Positions 39,323-49,820 of a stretch of 64,000 nt of DNA are shown here, piece by piece (position 1 is the first letter of the stretch; each line of letters begins with the position of its first letter). Location of the stretch: NCBI GenBank assembly GCA_902518475.1, contig CABYGI010000003.1, positions 42,150 to 106,149 on the forward strand, in the 5' to 3' direction. The notes under the pieces were generated by a model that saw only the letters and a program-made list of their open reading frames with translations, was not told the origin of the DNA and made no database searches. Position numbers and translations under genes: made by a program. The DNA is from an uncultured Prochlorococcus sp. GTDB lineage: Bacteria; Cyanobacteriota; Cyanobacteriia; PCC-6307; Cyanobiaceae.

Positions 39323-40288
39323 TTAAGATGCTATTTTTAAAATATTTATTTCAACGACTATGGGTTCTACAGTTTTACTATCTCTCAAAGATACTATCTC
39401 TAACTTAAATTTGATATTTTGATTTTCTTGAAGAAAGTCTCTAATTTTTTTTACAAAATTTCCATTTGTATTAATTTCATTAACTTGTGATCCTTTTGAC
39501 TTAATTTCATCCCTTGTTTCTCTAAGCAAAGATTTAATTTTTAAATTTATTGATTTAAAATTTAAATCACTTTCTCCCAGAATTGAACTTGTAATAACAT
39601 CCCCTTTATTGACTACAAATTTATTCTCTAATAAATCAGGAGATACAAAAACATAATTATCCCCTTTTAAAACATTGGTTGCTGATTTTATTAATAAAAT
39701 CCAGTTACCACCTTTAGCAGCTGTTGTTTCAATATTTGTAATATCACTCGGTCTCCATAAAAGAATATTTTTAGCTTCTTTATTAACTGGTAAGACAATT
39801 TTCCTAACAAATTTATCAGCTTCATTAAGAATTTTTGTTAAGTCTAGTTTTATATTTGCGCTGGAATTAATTTCAGCAATAAATAAAGTTTGTCCTCTTT
39901 TAATAACAATATTTCCTCTCCTAAATTCTTTAATATTATTTTTTAATTGATTTAACTCCTTTTCTTTTTGAATAATTTTTTCTTCAAGTTCCTTTCGTTC
40001 TTCCTGTAATGGGATTAGAGCCTTTTTACTTTCATCTAAAGTTTTTTGCAAGAAAGGAATATCAACAAAAAGTCTTTGTCTGAATTCTTCACTAACTAAA
40101 ATCAATAAACCTATTGAAATAGAACTAATAAACCCACCAGTAATTATGGTTATGATAGTTGCTGTTTTTTTTGGTCTTAATTTTAAGATGCTAAATCTTG
40201 TTTTACCAATCTTTGTTCCGAGAATATCCCCAAATGGTGCAATTAATCCCCCTAATAATATTAAAAAAACAATTAAAATCCAAGCCAC
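39323..40288 (-). CDS. DUF3084 membrane protein with coiled coil
   Basis: A 321-residue cyanobacterial protein. Two hydrophobic helices (about residues 1-24 and 42-65) flank GDILGTKIGKTRFSILKLRPKK. A coiled coil rich in K, E and L (about 80-120) follows. The C-terminal domain is mixed alpha/beta. The arrangement matches DUF3084; function is unknown. It lies directly upstream of the YqgF-like gene and 43 bases downstream of ntcA on the same strand. Confidence 0.85.
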   Translation of the reverse strand: MAWILIVFLILLGGLIAPFGDILGTKIGKTRFSILKLRPKKTATIITIITGGFISSISIGLLILVSEEFRQRLFVDIPFLQKTLDESKKALIPLQEERKELEEKIIQKEKELNQLKNNIKEFRRGNIVIKRGQTLFIAEINSSANIKLDLTKILNEADKFVRKIVLPVNKEAKNILLWRPSDITNIETTAAKGGNWILLIKSATNVLKGDNYVFVSPDLLENKFVVNKGDVITSSILGESDLNFKSINLKIKSLLRETRDEIKSKGSQVNEINTNGNFVKKIRDFLQENQNIKFKLEIVSLRDSKTVEPIVVEINILKIAS

Positions 40289-40331
40289 ACTTTTTCACAA
40301 ACTCTCTACATCATAATTTATGGTCAATCAA

Positions 40332-41066
40332 TTAATTAAATCTTTTAGCAAGAGCAATTGGATCGAACACTGTGATCTTTTTTCTTTCAATATTAAGAAG
40401 CCCTGAATCCTTTAAATCGCCCAATAATCTTGTAATAGTTACTCGTGTAGAACCAATAGCTTCAGCAATTGCCTGATGTGAGAGCCTTAGATCTATTGTA
40501 ATACCTTTTTCACCTGCAACTCCAAAGTCTCTACAAAGAACCATTAAAAAACTTACTAAACGAGAAGACATATCTCTATGTGTAAGAGTTTCAATCATTG
40601 TTTCAGTTTGCAAGATCCTACTTGAAAGACCCTGTAACAGTAATAGTCCTACTGATGCATCTTCCTCAATAGCTCTTAAAACAGAATTTGCGGGTGCTGT
40701 TATCATTTCAACTCTTGTAAATGCTATAGCGTGATAAAAACGATCAGATCTATGTCCTGTTAGAAGAGATAAAACACCAAAAAGACTATTCTCTCTTAAG
40801 AGAGCAACAGTGATTTCTTCACCTGACTCATAAACTCTTGACAGTCTTACTGCTCCTCTTCTTATGAGATAAACCCTTTCAGCAGGGTCTCCAGGGAAAA
40901 ATATTGTTTTAGATCTCTCAACCATTTCTGAGCTTGCACCATCAAGACCTTTAATAACTTCCATTAAAGTTCTATTGATTGGAAAACGTTCTCCAACAGT
41001 GTTTATTTTACTTTGTCTTGACTGTTGCGAACCAAAGCGGTTGAATCCTCGTGAAGCAGGTATCAT
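40332..41066 (-). CDS. ntcA: Global nitrogen regulator NtcA
   Basis: A 244-residue CRP/FNR-family regulator that activates nitrogen-assimilation genes when 2-oxoglutarate is high. The effector domain has [22 protein letters not shown] (shown here only as a landmark) and the DNA-binding helix-turn-helix is [21 protein letters not shown], highly conserved among NtcA proteins. The N-terminal 25 residues are variable. It is expected to control amt1 (see the box at 29303). The upstream gap contains a degenerate NtcA site, consistent with the autoregulation known in cyanobacteria. Confidence 0.97.
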   Translation of the reverse strand: MIPASRGFNRFGSQQSRQSKINTVGERFPINRTLMEVIKGLDGASSEMVERSKTIFFPGDPAERVYLIRRGAVRLSRVYESGEEITVALLRENSLFGVLSLLTGHRSDRFYHAIAFTRVEMITAPANSVLRAIEEDASVGLLLLQGLSSRILQTETMIETLTHRDMSSRLVSFLMVLCRDFGVAGEKGITIDLRLSHQAIAEAIGSTRVTITRLLGDLKDSGLLNIERKKITVFDPIALAKRFN

Positions 41067-41114
41067 AAATATCTTGACTATTAAAAAATTTAAGAAGACA
41101 CTCTGAAATATCTT

Positions 41115-41128
41115 GTATCAACAGTAAC
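41115..41128 (-). promoter_or_regulatory. Possible degenerate NtcA site upstream of ntcA
   Basis: The plus-strand sequence GTA-TCAACAGT-AAC matches GTAN8TAC at five of six fixed bases and lies 49 bases before the ntcA start. NtcA autoactivation is known in cyanobacteria. One mismatch in AT-rich DNA is weak support. Confidence 0.3.
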
Positions 41129-41212
41129 AATTTTCAATTCTTATTGGTTTATAAATAAGCCCCTTTCAGTCATTCTCCACTTGCTTAACCCTTTTTTTAA
41201 GTAAAATTACAC

Positions 41213-41261
41213 TATATGCAGCGTTAGTAGATTCTAATTATACTGCATGTAGAAAGAATCT
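41213..41261 (+). promoter_or_regulatory. Interleaved inverted repeats before the CobO-like gene
   Basis: Two inverted repeats interleave. TATATGCAG (41213-41221) matches CTGCATGTA (41243-41251) at 8 of 9 positions, and AGATTCT (41229-41235) is the exact complement of AGAATCT (41255-41261). The order is A, B, A', B', so the two hairpins cannot form together except as a pseudoknot. The last arm ends 5 bases before the ATG at 41267. A TACACTAT element just upstream could be a -10 box. Confidence 0.4.
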
Positions 41262-41266
41262 AAATA

Positions 41267-41848
41267 ATGGTAATTAGTCCATCTCACATAAATTCTAAAA
41301 GTAATCATGATGTTGTAAATATAAATACTGCTAACAAAATTAACGTTAAAAGGTTTCCTCAAATTGGACAAATTCAAATCTATCAATCTTCATATCGAGG
41401 GAGCTACCCATCTATCATCAGAGACTCTCTAAGAAATGCGGCTCTTGGCAGGAAAGTGCTCTTGGTACAATTTATGAAAGGAGGGGTTAAACAAGGTGTT
41501 GATAATGCAGTAAAGTTATGCGGCAATTTAACCTGGGTTAGATCATCACATTCGTTTGATCAATATAACTCTGAAGAAATTGAAAAAGATAAAAATTTAA
41601 AAAAATCTATTCATGAATCTACTTTTGAATTATGGAATTTTTGTAAAAAAGAACTACAATCTGGCGATAATGACCAAATCATACTTGATGAAATATTTTT
41701 AGCTATTGAAAAGAATATCATCCATAAAGATGATTTGATTTCAACACTTGAAAACCGATTTATATCAGGAGATGTAATCCTTACTGGTACAGATATTCCT
41801 AAAGATCTATTATTGATGGCCAACCAAATAACCGAACTTCGCTCATAA
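41267..41848 (+). CDS. CobO/BtuR-like protein with degenerate P-loop
   Basis: A 193-residue protein resembling ATP:corrinoid adenosyltransferases of the CobO/BtuR type. The segment ALGRKVLLVQFMKGG and the later IILDEIFLAIEKNII match strands around the family's nucleotide site. However, where the GNGKGKTT Walker A loop should be, the sequence is YQSSYRGSYPS (about 39-49). ATP binding in the usual way therefore seems lost. It heads a tight run with dcd (4-base gap) and thyX (1-base gap). It may be a cyanobacteria-specific derivative with another job. Confidence 0.7.
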   Translation: MVISPSHINSKSNHDVVNINTANKINVKRFPQIGQIQIYQSSYRGSYPSIIRDSLRNAALGRKVLLVQFMKGGVKQGVDNAVKLCGNLTWVRSSHSFDQYNSEEIEKDKNLKKSIHESTFELWNFCKKELQSGDNDQIILDEIFLAIEKNIIHKDDLISTLENRFISGDVILTGTDIPKDLLLMANQITELRS

Positions 41849-41852
41849 AACA

Positions 41853-42446
41853 ATGCTAAAAAATGATCTCTGGATAAATCAAAAAGCCTCGGAAGGAATG
41901 ATAAAACCCTTTCAATCAAATTTAGTGAGGCATCTTGAGCCTGATAATAAACAAAAACCAGTTTTGAGTTACGGATGTTCATCCTATGGCTATGATTTAA
42001 GACTTTCATCAAAAGAATTCCTAATTTTCAGACATATCCCTGGTACTGTAATGAACCCCAAAAAGTTTAATCCTAACAATCTAGAAAAAACTGTTCTTCA
42101 CCATGATAATGATGGAGACTTTTTTATTCTTCCTGCTCACTCCTATGGTTTAGGAGTGGCTTTAGAAAAGATGAAAGTCCCAGAAAATATAACTGTAATC
42201 TGTATTGGGAAAAGTACTTACGCACGACTAGGAATCATAGTTAATACAACGCCCGCAGAGGCAGGATGGGAAGGTCATCTAACTTTAGAGTTTAGTAATA
42301 GTTCAGGTGCAGATTGCAGAATTTATGCTGAAGAGGGTATTTGCCAACTACTATTTTTTGAAGGAGATCCATGCTCTACAACTTATGAAGATAGAAGAGG
42401 TAAATATCAAAACCAACCAGAAAAAGTCACTCTAGCAAAAATATAA
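41853..42446 (+). CDS. dcd: dCTP deaminase
   Basis: A 197-residue enzyme that deaminates dCTP to dUTP. The segments SYGCSSYGYDLRLS, CIGKSTYARLGIIVN and the catalytic region TPAEAGWEGHLTLEFSN are typical. The C-terminus has RGKYQNQPEKVTL. Its product feeds, through dUMP, the ThyX reaction encoded one base downstream, so the pair is a functional dTMP unit. Confidence 0.95.
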   Translation: MLKNDLWINQKASEGMIKPFQSNLVRHLEPDNKQKPVLSYGCSSYGYDLRLSSKEFLIFRHIPGTVMNPKKFNPNNLEKTVLHHDNDGDFFILPAHSYGLGVALEKMKVPENITVICIGKSTYARLGIIVNTTPAEAGWEGHLTLEFSNSSGADCRIYAEEGICQLLFFEGDPCSTTYEDRRGKYQNQPEKVTLAKI

Positions 42447-42447
42447 A

Positions 42448-43080
42448 ATGAGTAAAGTTGAGCTAATTTCGCTAACTCCTAATGCAGAAAAAACAATGGC
42501 TTACATTGCAAGAGTAAGTAACCCCAAAAATCAAGAAAATGAGGACTATTCAAAATTATTGAGTTATTGCATCAAAAATGAACATTGGAGCGTTTTTGAA
42601 CAGTCATTTATGACCTTGCAAATAGAAACTAACAGAGGAATCGCTGCCCAAATTTTAAGACATAGGTCATTTACTTTTCAGGAATTTTCACAGAGATATG
42701 CAGACAGTTCTCAATTGGGTAATATCCCTTTACCGGAGTTGAGGCGTCAAGATTTTAAAAATAGGCAAAATTCAATCCCTGACCTCCCTGATGAGTTAAA
42801 AAAAAGATTCAATGAAAAAATTAGTAAACATTTTCAGGCTGCATCAGAATTATATGAAGATTTACTTTCAGAAGGCGTAGCCAAAGAATGTGCGCGATTT
42901 GTTTTACCATTAGCAACTCCAACAAGAATTTATATGTCTGGATCATGCAGATCGTGGATCCATTACATTCATTTAAGATCAGCTCACGGTACTCAAAAAG
43001 AACACAAGTCAATCGCTCAAAATTGCAAGTCTATTTTTAAACAAAGTTTTCCGATTGTATCAAAATCTTTGGAATGGTAA
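42448..43080 (+). CDS. thyX: Flavin-dependent thymidylate synthase
   Basis: A 210-residue ThyX that methylates dUMP using methylene-tetrahydrofolate and FADH2. The ThyX motif is LRHRSFTFQEFSQRYA, and the C-terminal GSCRSWIHYIHLRSAHGTQKE carries the folate/FAD contacts. It is downstream of dcd by 1 base. No thyA is seen in this window, consistent with ThyX being the main thymidylate synthase here. Confidence 0.96.
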   Translation: MSKVELISLTPNAEKTMAYIARVSNPKNQENEDYSKLLSYCIKNEHWSVFEQSFMTLQIETNRGIAAQILRHRSFTFQEFSQRYADSSQLGNIPLPELRRQDFKNRQNSIPDLPDELKKRFNEKISKHFQAASELYEDLLSEGVAKECARFVLPLATPTRIYMSGSCRSWIHYIHLRSAHGTQKEHKSIAQNCKSIFKQSFPIVSKSLEW

Positions 43081-43083
43081 AAA

Positions 43084-43674
43084 TTATCCATGACTACGAG
43101 GATTAACCTCATTATTGTTATTTTCTTGAATTGTTGAAAATTCAGCGTTAACAATTTCCTCATAGGGTTTATTTTCTTTTTCTAAATTCTTAATAGATTC
43201 TCTTATTTTTATTTCATCTTGTTTACCAATAAAAGTAGATATTAGATTACCCTTTTTATCAAAAAGATTAACTTGTGGAATCCCATTAACGGCAAATTTC
43301 TGAATGTAATTACCCCACTTTTGATTATCAACATTTAAAAAAACAAAATTAATATCCTTTTCGTATTCATCTTTAAAAGCAGAAACTTGTGGAGCCATTT
43401 CTTTGCAAACCTCACACCACTCAGCATAAAATTCAAGAAATGTAGGCTTATTATTTGTGAAAGCTATTTCAGGATCAACAGATAATTCTCCAAAACTCTT
43501 TAGAAGATAAGTTGATTTAAAAAAGAATTTCCCAAATAAAAGCGAAGTAATCATAACAATAGATATGATCAGACTAAATATTGTTTTGAAATTTGTCTTT
43601 AAGTTTTGTTCTCGACTCTCAGTTTGCACTTTTAAAGTATTTATATCTACAAACATCTTAAATAAGTTAAACAT
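43084..43674 (-). CDS. Membrane-anchored thioredoxin (TxlA/HCF164-like)
   Basis: A 196-residue protein with one membrane segment (about 30-50) and a thioredoxin domain. The active site is FYAEWCEVCKEMAP with cysteines near 87 and 90. NGIPQVNLFDKKGN carries the cis-proline. The WCEVCKEMAP form is that of cyanobacterial TxlA and plastid HCF164, which pass electrons across the thylakoid membrane and assist cytochrome assembly. The C-terminal tail is rich in N and E. It ends 4 bases from the convergent thyX. Confidence 0.88.
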   Translation of the reverse strand: MFNLFKMFVDINTLKVQTESREQNLKTNFKTIFSLIISIVMITSLLFGKFFFKSTYLLKSFGELSVDPEIAFTNNKPTFLEFYAEWCEVCKEMAPQVSAFKDEYEKDINFVFLNVDNQKWGNYIQKFAVNGIPQVNLFDKKGNLISTFIGKQDEIKIRESIKNLEKENKPYEEIVNAEFSTIQENNNNEVNPRSHG

Positions 43675-43766
43675 ATAAAGAGAATTGCAATATATAAGCT
43701 TTTAATCAACTGATAAGATACGGTTTGAATAATTATCAAAATTTCTTTGATACCTGAAATTTAATT

Positions 43767-45125
43767 ATGCAATCAATTTTTGGAACTGATGGAATAAGAG
43801 GAAGATTTAATAAAGAGATAACTTATTCTCTAGCCTACAAAGTGGGATATGCTCTAGGTTCGATTTCTGATAATAACAATCCAATATTAATTGGAAGAGA
43901 TACAAGAATTAGTGGAGAAATTCTGCTTCAGGCAATAACACAAGGTATCAACGAGAGTGGTAAAAAATTTATAAATCTTGGAATCTGCCCTACACCAACC
44001 ATACCTTTTTTAATCAAACAAGAGAACCTAAGTAGTGGGATCATGATATCTGCGAGTCATAATCCACCAGAATATAATGGCATAAAAATTTTTGATAATA
44101 AAGGTCAAAAACTTACCAAAAATTTTGAAAATAAAATTCAAAAATTTATTGAAGAGACAAATAAAAACATATCAGTGCCTACAAAAGTGATTCCTCTAAA
44201 TACAAATAAAGATCTTTTGAATGTTTACGTTAAAAGCCTAATCCAAACGATGGGTGGGGAAAATCTTAGAGGGTTTAAAATAATATTAGACACATGCCAC
44301 GGATCGGCTACAACCTGCGCAAAAAAAATTTTCCAGACTCTTGGTGCTGATGTAAGAGTTATCAATAACTCTCAAGATGGTTTGAAAATTAATATGAATT
44401 GTGGGTCTACTAACCTCGAACCATTAAAAAAAGCATTAAGAGAGAAGCCTGCGGATATGGGTTTTAGCTTTGATGGGGATGCCGATAGAGTAATTGGAAT
44501 AGATTCAAAAGGCAATGTGTTAAATGGAGATCACATTCTTTTTCTTTGGGGTAGAGAACTTATGGAACAAAGAATTCTTACAAATAATTTACTAATATCT
44601 ACTCAAATGGCTAACTTAGGTTTTGAAAAGGCCTGGGAGAAAATTGGAGGAATTTTATATAGAACTGATGTAGGAGATAAATATGTGCATGACGCAATTA
44701 AGAAAAAAAGAGCTGTTTTAGGGGGTGAGCAGTCAGGTCATATACTTTCAAAAATTAATAACTTTTCTGGAGATGGGATATTGACTGCACTTCAAATTTG
44801 TAAATACTGTAAGGAGAAAGATATTAATTTAAATGCTTGGCTTAAAAGTAGTTTCGAACCTTTTTCTCAAAAACTAACAAATATCGACTTAAATTTTAAT
44901 ATTAATAGATTAAATCCAGAAACTAAAATCTTAATTGATCAAACTATAGAATTATTTCAGACAATATATTCAGATAATTGTAGAGTTTATATAAGGGCTA
45001 GTGGTACAGAACCCGTTATAAGAGTTCTAGTTGAGGCCAAAAATCATGAGAAAGTTCATTCTTTATCAAGCGAAATAACAAACAAACTCTCTTTAGAAAT
45101 CGATAAAATAACAAATTATCGATGA
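43767..45125 (+). CDS. glmM: Phosphoglucosamine mutase
   Basis: A 452-residue phosphohexomutase that makes glucosamine 1-phosphate for peptidoglycan and lipid A. The start [11 protein letters not shown], the phosphoserine loop [14 protein letters not shown], the metal loop [20 protein letters not shown] and [11 protein letters not shown] are all as in GlmM. The FDGDADR form separates it from the mutase at 12818. It is divergent from the TxlA-like gene. Confidence 0.96.
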   Translation: MQSIFGTDGIRGRFNKEITYSLAYKVGYALGSISDNNNPILIGRDTRISGEILLQAITQGINESGKKFINLGICPTPTIPFLIKQENLSSGIMISASHNPPEYNGIKIFDNKGQKLTKNFENKIQKFIEETNKNISVPTKVIPLNTNKDLLNVYVKSLIQTMGGENLRGFKIILDTCHGSATTCAKKIFQTLGADVRVINNSQDGLKINMNCGSTNLEPLKKALREKPADMGFSFDGDADRVIGIDSKGNVLNGDHILFLWGRELMEQRILTNNLLISTQMANLGFEKAWEKIGGILYRTDVGDKYVHDAIKKKRAVLGGEQSGHILSKINNFSGDGILTALQICKYCKEKDINLNAWLKSSFEPFSQKLTNIDLNFNINRLNPETKILIDQTIELFQTIYSDNCRVYIRASGTEPVIRVLVEAKNHEKVHSLSSEITNKLSLEIDKITNYR

Positions 45126-45126
45126 A

Positions 45127-45756
45127 TTAAATTTTTATATAGATTTTTTCAAAAATATCAAGTTGGTTAAGAATCACATACTTTTCCCGATCAGTTTTAA
45201 CTTTATTAGGATTAAAACTTTCGAAATAATTTAAATCTTCTTTATCTATTGTTTTAAAATTAACATTACTTGATATAGTGCAATCCATATAATCGAATAA
45301 ATCCTTTACATCTGTTTTTATAAAAATTAGGGTACCTCTTTGCAATGAATTTGAGAGCATATTAATAAATCCTGTCTGAATTACACGTCTTTTGTGATGC
45401 CTCTTTTTAAACCAAGGATCAGGGAAATTAAAAGAAATACTTTTTAGATTTTTGATAATAAATTTATTTTGGACATCATTCAAAATATTATTAGCATTAC
45501 CAAATATAAAATATAAATTTTTAATTTCTCTTTCAATCACTTTTAATTTAGCATTTTTGATTAATTTCTCACGGATTTCAATTCCTAAATAATTCCAACT
45601 TGTATTAAACAAAGCTAAATCAAATAGAAACTCACCAGCAGCACAACCTATATCCAAATGAAGCTTCGATTTAGAATCTCCAAACATTTCGCTCAAAGAG
45701 GGTATTTTTTCAATTTGATTGAAATTGCAACTAAGAGGATTAACATGCTGTCTCAT
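45127..45756 (-). CDS. trmB: tRNA (guanine-N7-)-methyltransferase
   Basis: A 209-residue AdoMet enzyme that methylates G46 of t[21 protein letters not shown] is the AdoMet loop, [21 protein letters not shown] is the TrmB signature with PDPW and the KxHxKRR basic stretch, and KTDREKYVL lies near the C-terminus. It is convergent with glmM (1-base gap). Confidence 0.95.
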   Translation of the reverse strand: MRQHVNPLSCNFNQIEKIPSLSEMFGDSKSKLHLDIGCAAGEFLFDLALFNTSWNYLGIEIREKLIKNAKLKVIEREIKNLYFIFGNANNILNDVQNKFIIKNLKSISFNFPDPWFKKRHHKRRVIQTGFINMLSNSLQRGTLIFIKTDVKDLFDYMDCTISSNVNFKTIDKEDLNYFESFNPNKVKTDREKYVILNQLDIFEKIYIKI

Positions 45757-45878
45757 AGAATTATCAATTTATTCCTAGGCATTAATATAAGAATGCATAA
45801 TATTCATAACTATGACAATAGTAAGTTCAAAAGTAACAGTTTGATGTTTAATTATTATGTGTTTAAAAAGAAAAAGTT

Positions 45879-46502
45879 TTGAACGTTTTTAATCAACTTT
45901 CTATTTGGCTATCCTTTCAACTTTCAATAATTTTCCTTATTGGTATTCCTGTTACTCTATCCTTCTGGTCAATTAAAAAAAGAAATAAAGCAGTTATAAA
46001 ACTTCTATCAATTTATTGGAAAGTATCACTATTATTTTTTATAAGCCTTCTACTTTTAATAGGAAAGTATAATTATGCTCTTGTGATAACAAATATTTCA
46101 ACATTATTAATTACAGTTTCAGTATGGTTTTGGAATGACATTAATGATGAATTAAGAGAATATGATTTTTCTTACTTCCTTACCACAACGACAAAAGTAT
46201 GGAGATGGACGATAACTTTTATATCTCTCAATTTCTTTATTCAGAGTTTTCAAAACTTCAACTGCTTTTCTTTTATTAATTCGGATGAGTGTGCAATATG
46301 GCTTAAGCCCACTTCAAATTTATATAACACTATAAAAATCTTATTTAATTTTTTCTTTGGAGCTAACTTTACCCAACCGATATCAAAATTCTTAGGATTA
46401 TTTTCATTATTAATATATTTTTTAGGACTTATTCAATGGTCAGTAATCAGATTACCTAAAGATGGAAGAAACTCCCGCTTCTCAGAAAATGGCAAAATTT
46501 GA
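45879..46502 (+). CDS. DUF3177 membrane protein
   Basis: A 207-residue cyanobacterial protein with about five hydrophobic helices. It contains WFWNDINDELREYDFSYFLT and KVWRWTITFISL in the middle and LIYFLGLIQWSVIRLPKDGRN near the C-terminus. This fits the DUF3177 family of unknown function. The start is TTG at 45879. It overlaps the next small gene by 14 bases. Confidence 0.82.
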   Translation: MNVFNQLSIWLSFQLSIIFLIGIPVTLSFWSIKKRNKAVIKLLSIYWKVSLLFFISLLLLIGKYNYALVITNISTLLITVSVWFWNDINDELREYDFSYFLTTTTKVWRWTITFISLNFFIQSFQNFNCFSFINSDECAIWLKPTSNLYNTIKILFNFFFGANFTQPISKFLGLFSLLIYFLGLIQWSVIRLPKDGRNSRFSENGKI

Positions 46503-46776
46503 TTTAATTAATAGTCTTGAAAAAATAAGTTCCGAAATTCCTGATAAAATACTTAAACTAGATGGATTCATTCTAAAAGAACATCAAAAAGAAAAATTAG
46601 AAATAATTATTTTCAGAGGTTACAGTAGCTCAACAACACATCCAATTGAAATAGATTCAGAAAAAAAAGTATTAGCGCTTACTTATATAATTACAAACTT
46701 TAAACTTTATAAAGCACCTTGGCAGAAGCCGAAGACAATTTTATACGAGAAAATCAAAACTCAGTTTTCTTTTTAA
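46489..46776 (+). CDS. Conserved hypothetical protein
   Basis: A protein of 95 residues from the ATG at 46489 (MAKFDLINSLEKISSEIPDK), or 104 from an ATG at 46462 that would overlap the upstream gene more. I do not recognise the family. Visible features are KLDGFILKEHQKEKLEIIIF, RGYSSSTTHPIEIDSEKK and a basic C-terminus. It looks like a compact alpha/beta domain without membrane segments. It overlaps the end of DUF3177, so the pair is likely co-transcribed. It is convergent with ileS. Confidence 0.7.
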   Translation: MAKFDLINSLEKISSEIPDKILKLDGFILKEHQKEKLEIIIFRGYSSSTTHPIEIDSEKKVLALTYIITNFKLYKAPWQKPKTILYEKIKTQFSF

Positions 46777-46801
46777 ATCAAAAAAACTGGATTTAAATCA
46801 A

Positions 46802-49699
46802 TTAAAAATTAATAATATTTGAACATCTTTTGCATAATTTTGTATTTTGGATTCCTTTAAAAGTTTCTTTTTGATAATGCCAACATCTATCACATTTTTG
46901 ACCTTGAGCTTTATTTATTTGAATTTTACCAAGTGAATTGTTATCAATAGTCAGAGAATTCTCTTCCAAATCGGATACCACTTGGAAGTTTGACACTATA
47001 AGCCAATCCCTAAATAAATCTACATCTTGATTGCCAAATTCTTTTAGCCAAATAAGCGAGTCTTTTAAAGCTTTATCTTCAGGTAAATAATTAACTTCAG
47101 TTTCCAAAGCTGCTCCTATTATTTGTTTGTTCCTACATCCTTCTATAGCCTTGTTAATTTCAACTCTCAAATTTCTTAAATTTGCAATGTGCTCATTGAG
47201 TATTTGATTTTTCCATGACTGCGAAAATATTGGCCATCCTCTTTGAAAGACTGATTTTTCTTTAGTTGAATATGGAATATTTTGCCAAATATCTTCAGCC
47301 ATATGACAAAGCACTGGAGAAATAAGTACGGCTAAATTTTCAACAACTTTTGACATGACGAACTGACAAGATCTCCTCCTAAATTGTGATTTAGAACTTA
47401 CATACAACCTATCCTTCGCAATATCCAAATAAAAATTTGATAGATCTACAACGCAAAAACTTTGCAAAATTTGGAAAAATTTTGAAAATTCATAATTTTC
47501 ATAAGCGTTTGATATTTGATCTGTAACCTCAACTAATCTGCCTAACATCCATTGATCTAAGAGAGGCAATTGATCAATTTCAAAACTATCAATATTAGGA
47601 TCATAATCATGAATATTACCTAGAAGATATCTTGCAGTATTACGCACTTTTCTATAAACATCTGAAAGTTGCTTCAGTATATTTGAACCAATTGGCACAT
47701 CTACTGAATAATCTACGGAGCTTACCCATAGCCTTAAAACATCAGCACCATAAGCAGGATCAGTTTTTTTATTATTACCTCCATTAATTATTATATTTGG
47801 ATCAACAACATTTCCTAAAGATTTGCTCATTTTTCTTCCGTTTTCATCAAGTGCAAAACCATGAGTTAAAACTTTCTTATATGGAGGTTTATTATTAACT
47901 GCAACAGATGTTAGCAAAGAGGACTGGAACCATCCTCGATGTTGATCTGAGCCCTCTAAATAAAGATCTGCTGGATACTTTAATTCACTTCTTTGTTCAC
48001 ATACTGCAGCCCAGCTAGATCCTGAATCGAACCAAACATCCATTGTATCTGTTCCTTTTTTCCATAGATCCGATTCTTTTGCGTAATTTTCTGGCAAAAG
48101 ATTCTTAACATCCCAATCCCACCAAATATCTGCTCCATGTTCACCAAAAAGGGCTTGAATATGATTAATTATCTCTTGGTTAAGGAGAATGTCATTACCA
48201 TTTTTTTTATAAAAAACTGGAATAGGGACTCCCCATGACCTTTGTCTAGAAATACACCAATCTCCTCTACCAACAACCATAGAATAAATTCTTTTCTTTC
48301 CAGTGTTTGGCATCCATTCAACATCTTCGATTGCCTTTAATGCTGATGATCTAAAGCCATTCACAGATGCAAACCATTGTTCTGTTGCCCTAAAAATTGT
48401 TGGTTTTTTGGTTCTCCAATCATAAGGATATCTATGCTTATAATTTTCTTGCAATAGAAGCATATTATTTCCTTTTAAATGTTCAATAATTAAATCATTT
48501 GCATCTTTCAGGACATTTGATCCTTTAAATTGACCAGAATATTCATTTAAATTACCTTTTTCATCAACGACACATGTTATTGGTAAATCATATTTTTGAC
48601 CCACATTAAAATCATCTATCCCATGACCAGGAGCAGTATGGACAATTCCAGTCCCTGATTCTGTAGTTATATAGTCTCCTCCAATTACAATTCTGCAAGT
48701 TTTATTCTTAGAGGGATGTTGATATTCAATACTTTCCAATTTGGAACCTTTAACCTCTAAAAGCACCCTGAAATCTTTATTAAATTTCTTACCTATTTCA
48801 GAAGATAAATCCTTAGCAAAAAGGTAAATTCGTTTCTCTTCATCGATGGCAAAAACGTACTTTATTTTTGGATTTACTGCAACTGCTTCATTTGCAGGTA
48901 TAGTCCAAGGAGTAGTGGTCCAAATAGTTATGAAACAATTATTTTGAAAAAAATCTTTTTTGATATTAAGATTTTCTTTGATGAAATTTAATAGAATTTC
49001 CTCAGGTATTTTAGTGATTGTTAATGAAACATAAATACTTTTTGAATAATGTTCATCAGGGTATTCTAATTCTGCTTCTGCAAGTGCAGTCCTTGAACTT
49101 GGACTCCAATGCACAGGTTTAAGGCCTCGATATATATAGCCATTTAAAAACATTTTACCAAATACTCCAATCTGAGCAGATTCATAACTTTTCTTAAGAG
49201 TTAAGTAAGGGTTATTCCAATCTCCCCATATACCCCACCTTTTGAAACCCTCCTTTTGATTATTAATTTGGATATGGGCATAATCTGTTGCTTTTTTTCT
49301 TAAGTTTAGAGTGTCAAGATTCTTTCTTTCTTCAGATTTTAAATTTTGAAGAACTTTTAATTCAATAGGTAAGCCATGACAGTCCCAGCCAGGTACAAAA
49401 TGAACCCTAAATCCTTTTAAGGTTTTGTACTTATTTATAATGTCCTTTAAAACTTTATTAAGAGCATGACCCATGTGAAGCGCTCCATTTGCATAAGGAG
49501 GGCCATCATGTAAAGTAAATATTTCGCCTAAATTGCTTGAACCTAATTGGAAATCAATATCATTTTTAGCCCAAAAATTCTGAATCTCGGGTTCTCTCAC
49601 AACTGAGTTTGCACGCATTGAGAAGTCAGTTTTTAGTAAATTTAAAGTTTCTTTATAAGAAAAATCTGATTTTTGTTCTTTGCTATTTTGAGATTTCAT
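46802..49699 (-). CDS. ileS: Isoleucine-tRNA ligase
   Basis: A 965-residue class I synthetase. The HIGH motif is in [16 protein letters not shown], the KMSKS loop is [15 protein letters not shown], and the editing domain has [17 protein letters not shown]-terminal zinc finger has CDRCWHY and CKRCSNI, the bacterial-type IleRS tail. Length is normal. The ATG at 49699 starts in an N-terminal extension of about 20 residues before the conserved region. Confidence 0.98.
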   Translation of the reverse strand: MKSQNSKEQKSDFSYKETLNLLKTDFSMRANSVVREPEIQNFWAKNDIDFQLGSSNLGEIFTLHDGPPYANGALHMGHALNKVLKDIINKYKTLKGFRVHFVPGWDCHGLPIELKVLQNLKSEERKNLDTLNLRKKATDYAHIQINNQKEGFKRWGIWGDWNNPYLTLKKSYESAQIGVFGKMFLNGYIYRGLKPVHWSPSSRTALAEAELEYPDEHYSKSIYVSLTITKIPEEILLNFIKENLNIKKDFFQNNCFITIWTTTPWTIPANEAVAVNPKIKYVFAIDEEKRIYLFAKDLSSEIGKKFNKDFRVLLEVKGSKLESIEYQHPSKNKTCRIVIGGDYITTESGTGIVHTAPGHGIDDFNVGQKYDLPITCVVDEKGNLNEYSGQFKGSNVLKDANDLIIEHLKGNNMLLLQENYKHRYPYDWRTKKPTIFRATEQWFASVNGFRSSALKAIEDVEWMPNTGKKRIYSMVVGRGDWCISRQRSWGVPIPVFYKKNGNDILLNQEIINHIQALFGEHGADIWWDWDVKNLLPENYAKESDLWKKGTDTMDVWFDSGSSWAAVCEQRSELKYPADLYLEGSDQHRGWFQSSLLTSVAVNNKPPYKKVLTHGFALDENGRKMSKSLGNVVDPNIIINGGNNKKTDPAYGADVLRLWVSSVDYSVDVPIGSNILKQLSDVYRKVRNTARYLLGNIHDYDPNIDSFEIDQLPLLDQWMLGRLVEVTDQISNAYENYEFSKFFQILQSFCVVDLSNFYLDIAKDRLYVSSKSQFRRRSCQFVMSKVVENLAVLISPVLCHMAEDIWQNIPYSTKEKSVFQRGWPIFSQSWKNQILNEHIANLRNLRVEINKAIEGCRNKQIIGAALETEVNYLPEDKALKDSLIWLKEFGNQDVDLFRDWLIVSNFQVVSDLEENSLTIDNNSLGKIQINKAQGQKCDRCWHYQKETFKGIQNTKLCKRCSNIINF

Positions 49700-49820
49700 A
49701 GGACGATATAAGAAATATTGGTGATCAAAAGAATTATTTAAATAAATCTAGTTCATTATATTCTTTCTTAATTGACCTGTTGTTTTTGTGGGATATTTCA
49801 AATAACCAATTTATTCGATT

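Noticed and set aside
45658..45882. Plus-strand frame overlapping the start of trmB and running to the DUF3177 start
   Set aside because: Half of it is antisense to conserved TrmB codons, and the rest is AT-rich intergenic DNA with no recognisable domain.
46776..46801. Possible bidirectional terminator between the hypothetical gene and ileS
   Set aside because: The only symmetry is AT-only GATTTAAATC and an AAATC/GATTT pair; too weak to call.
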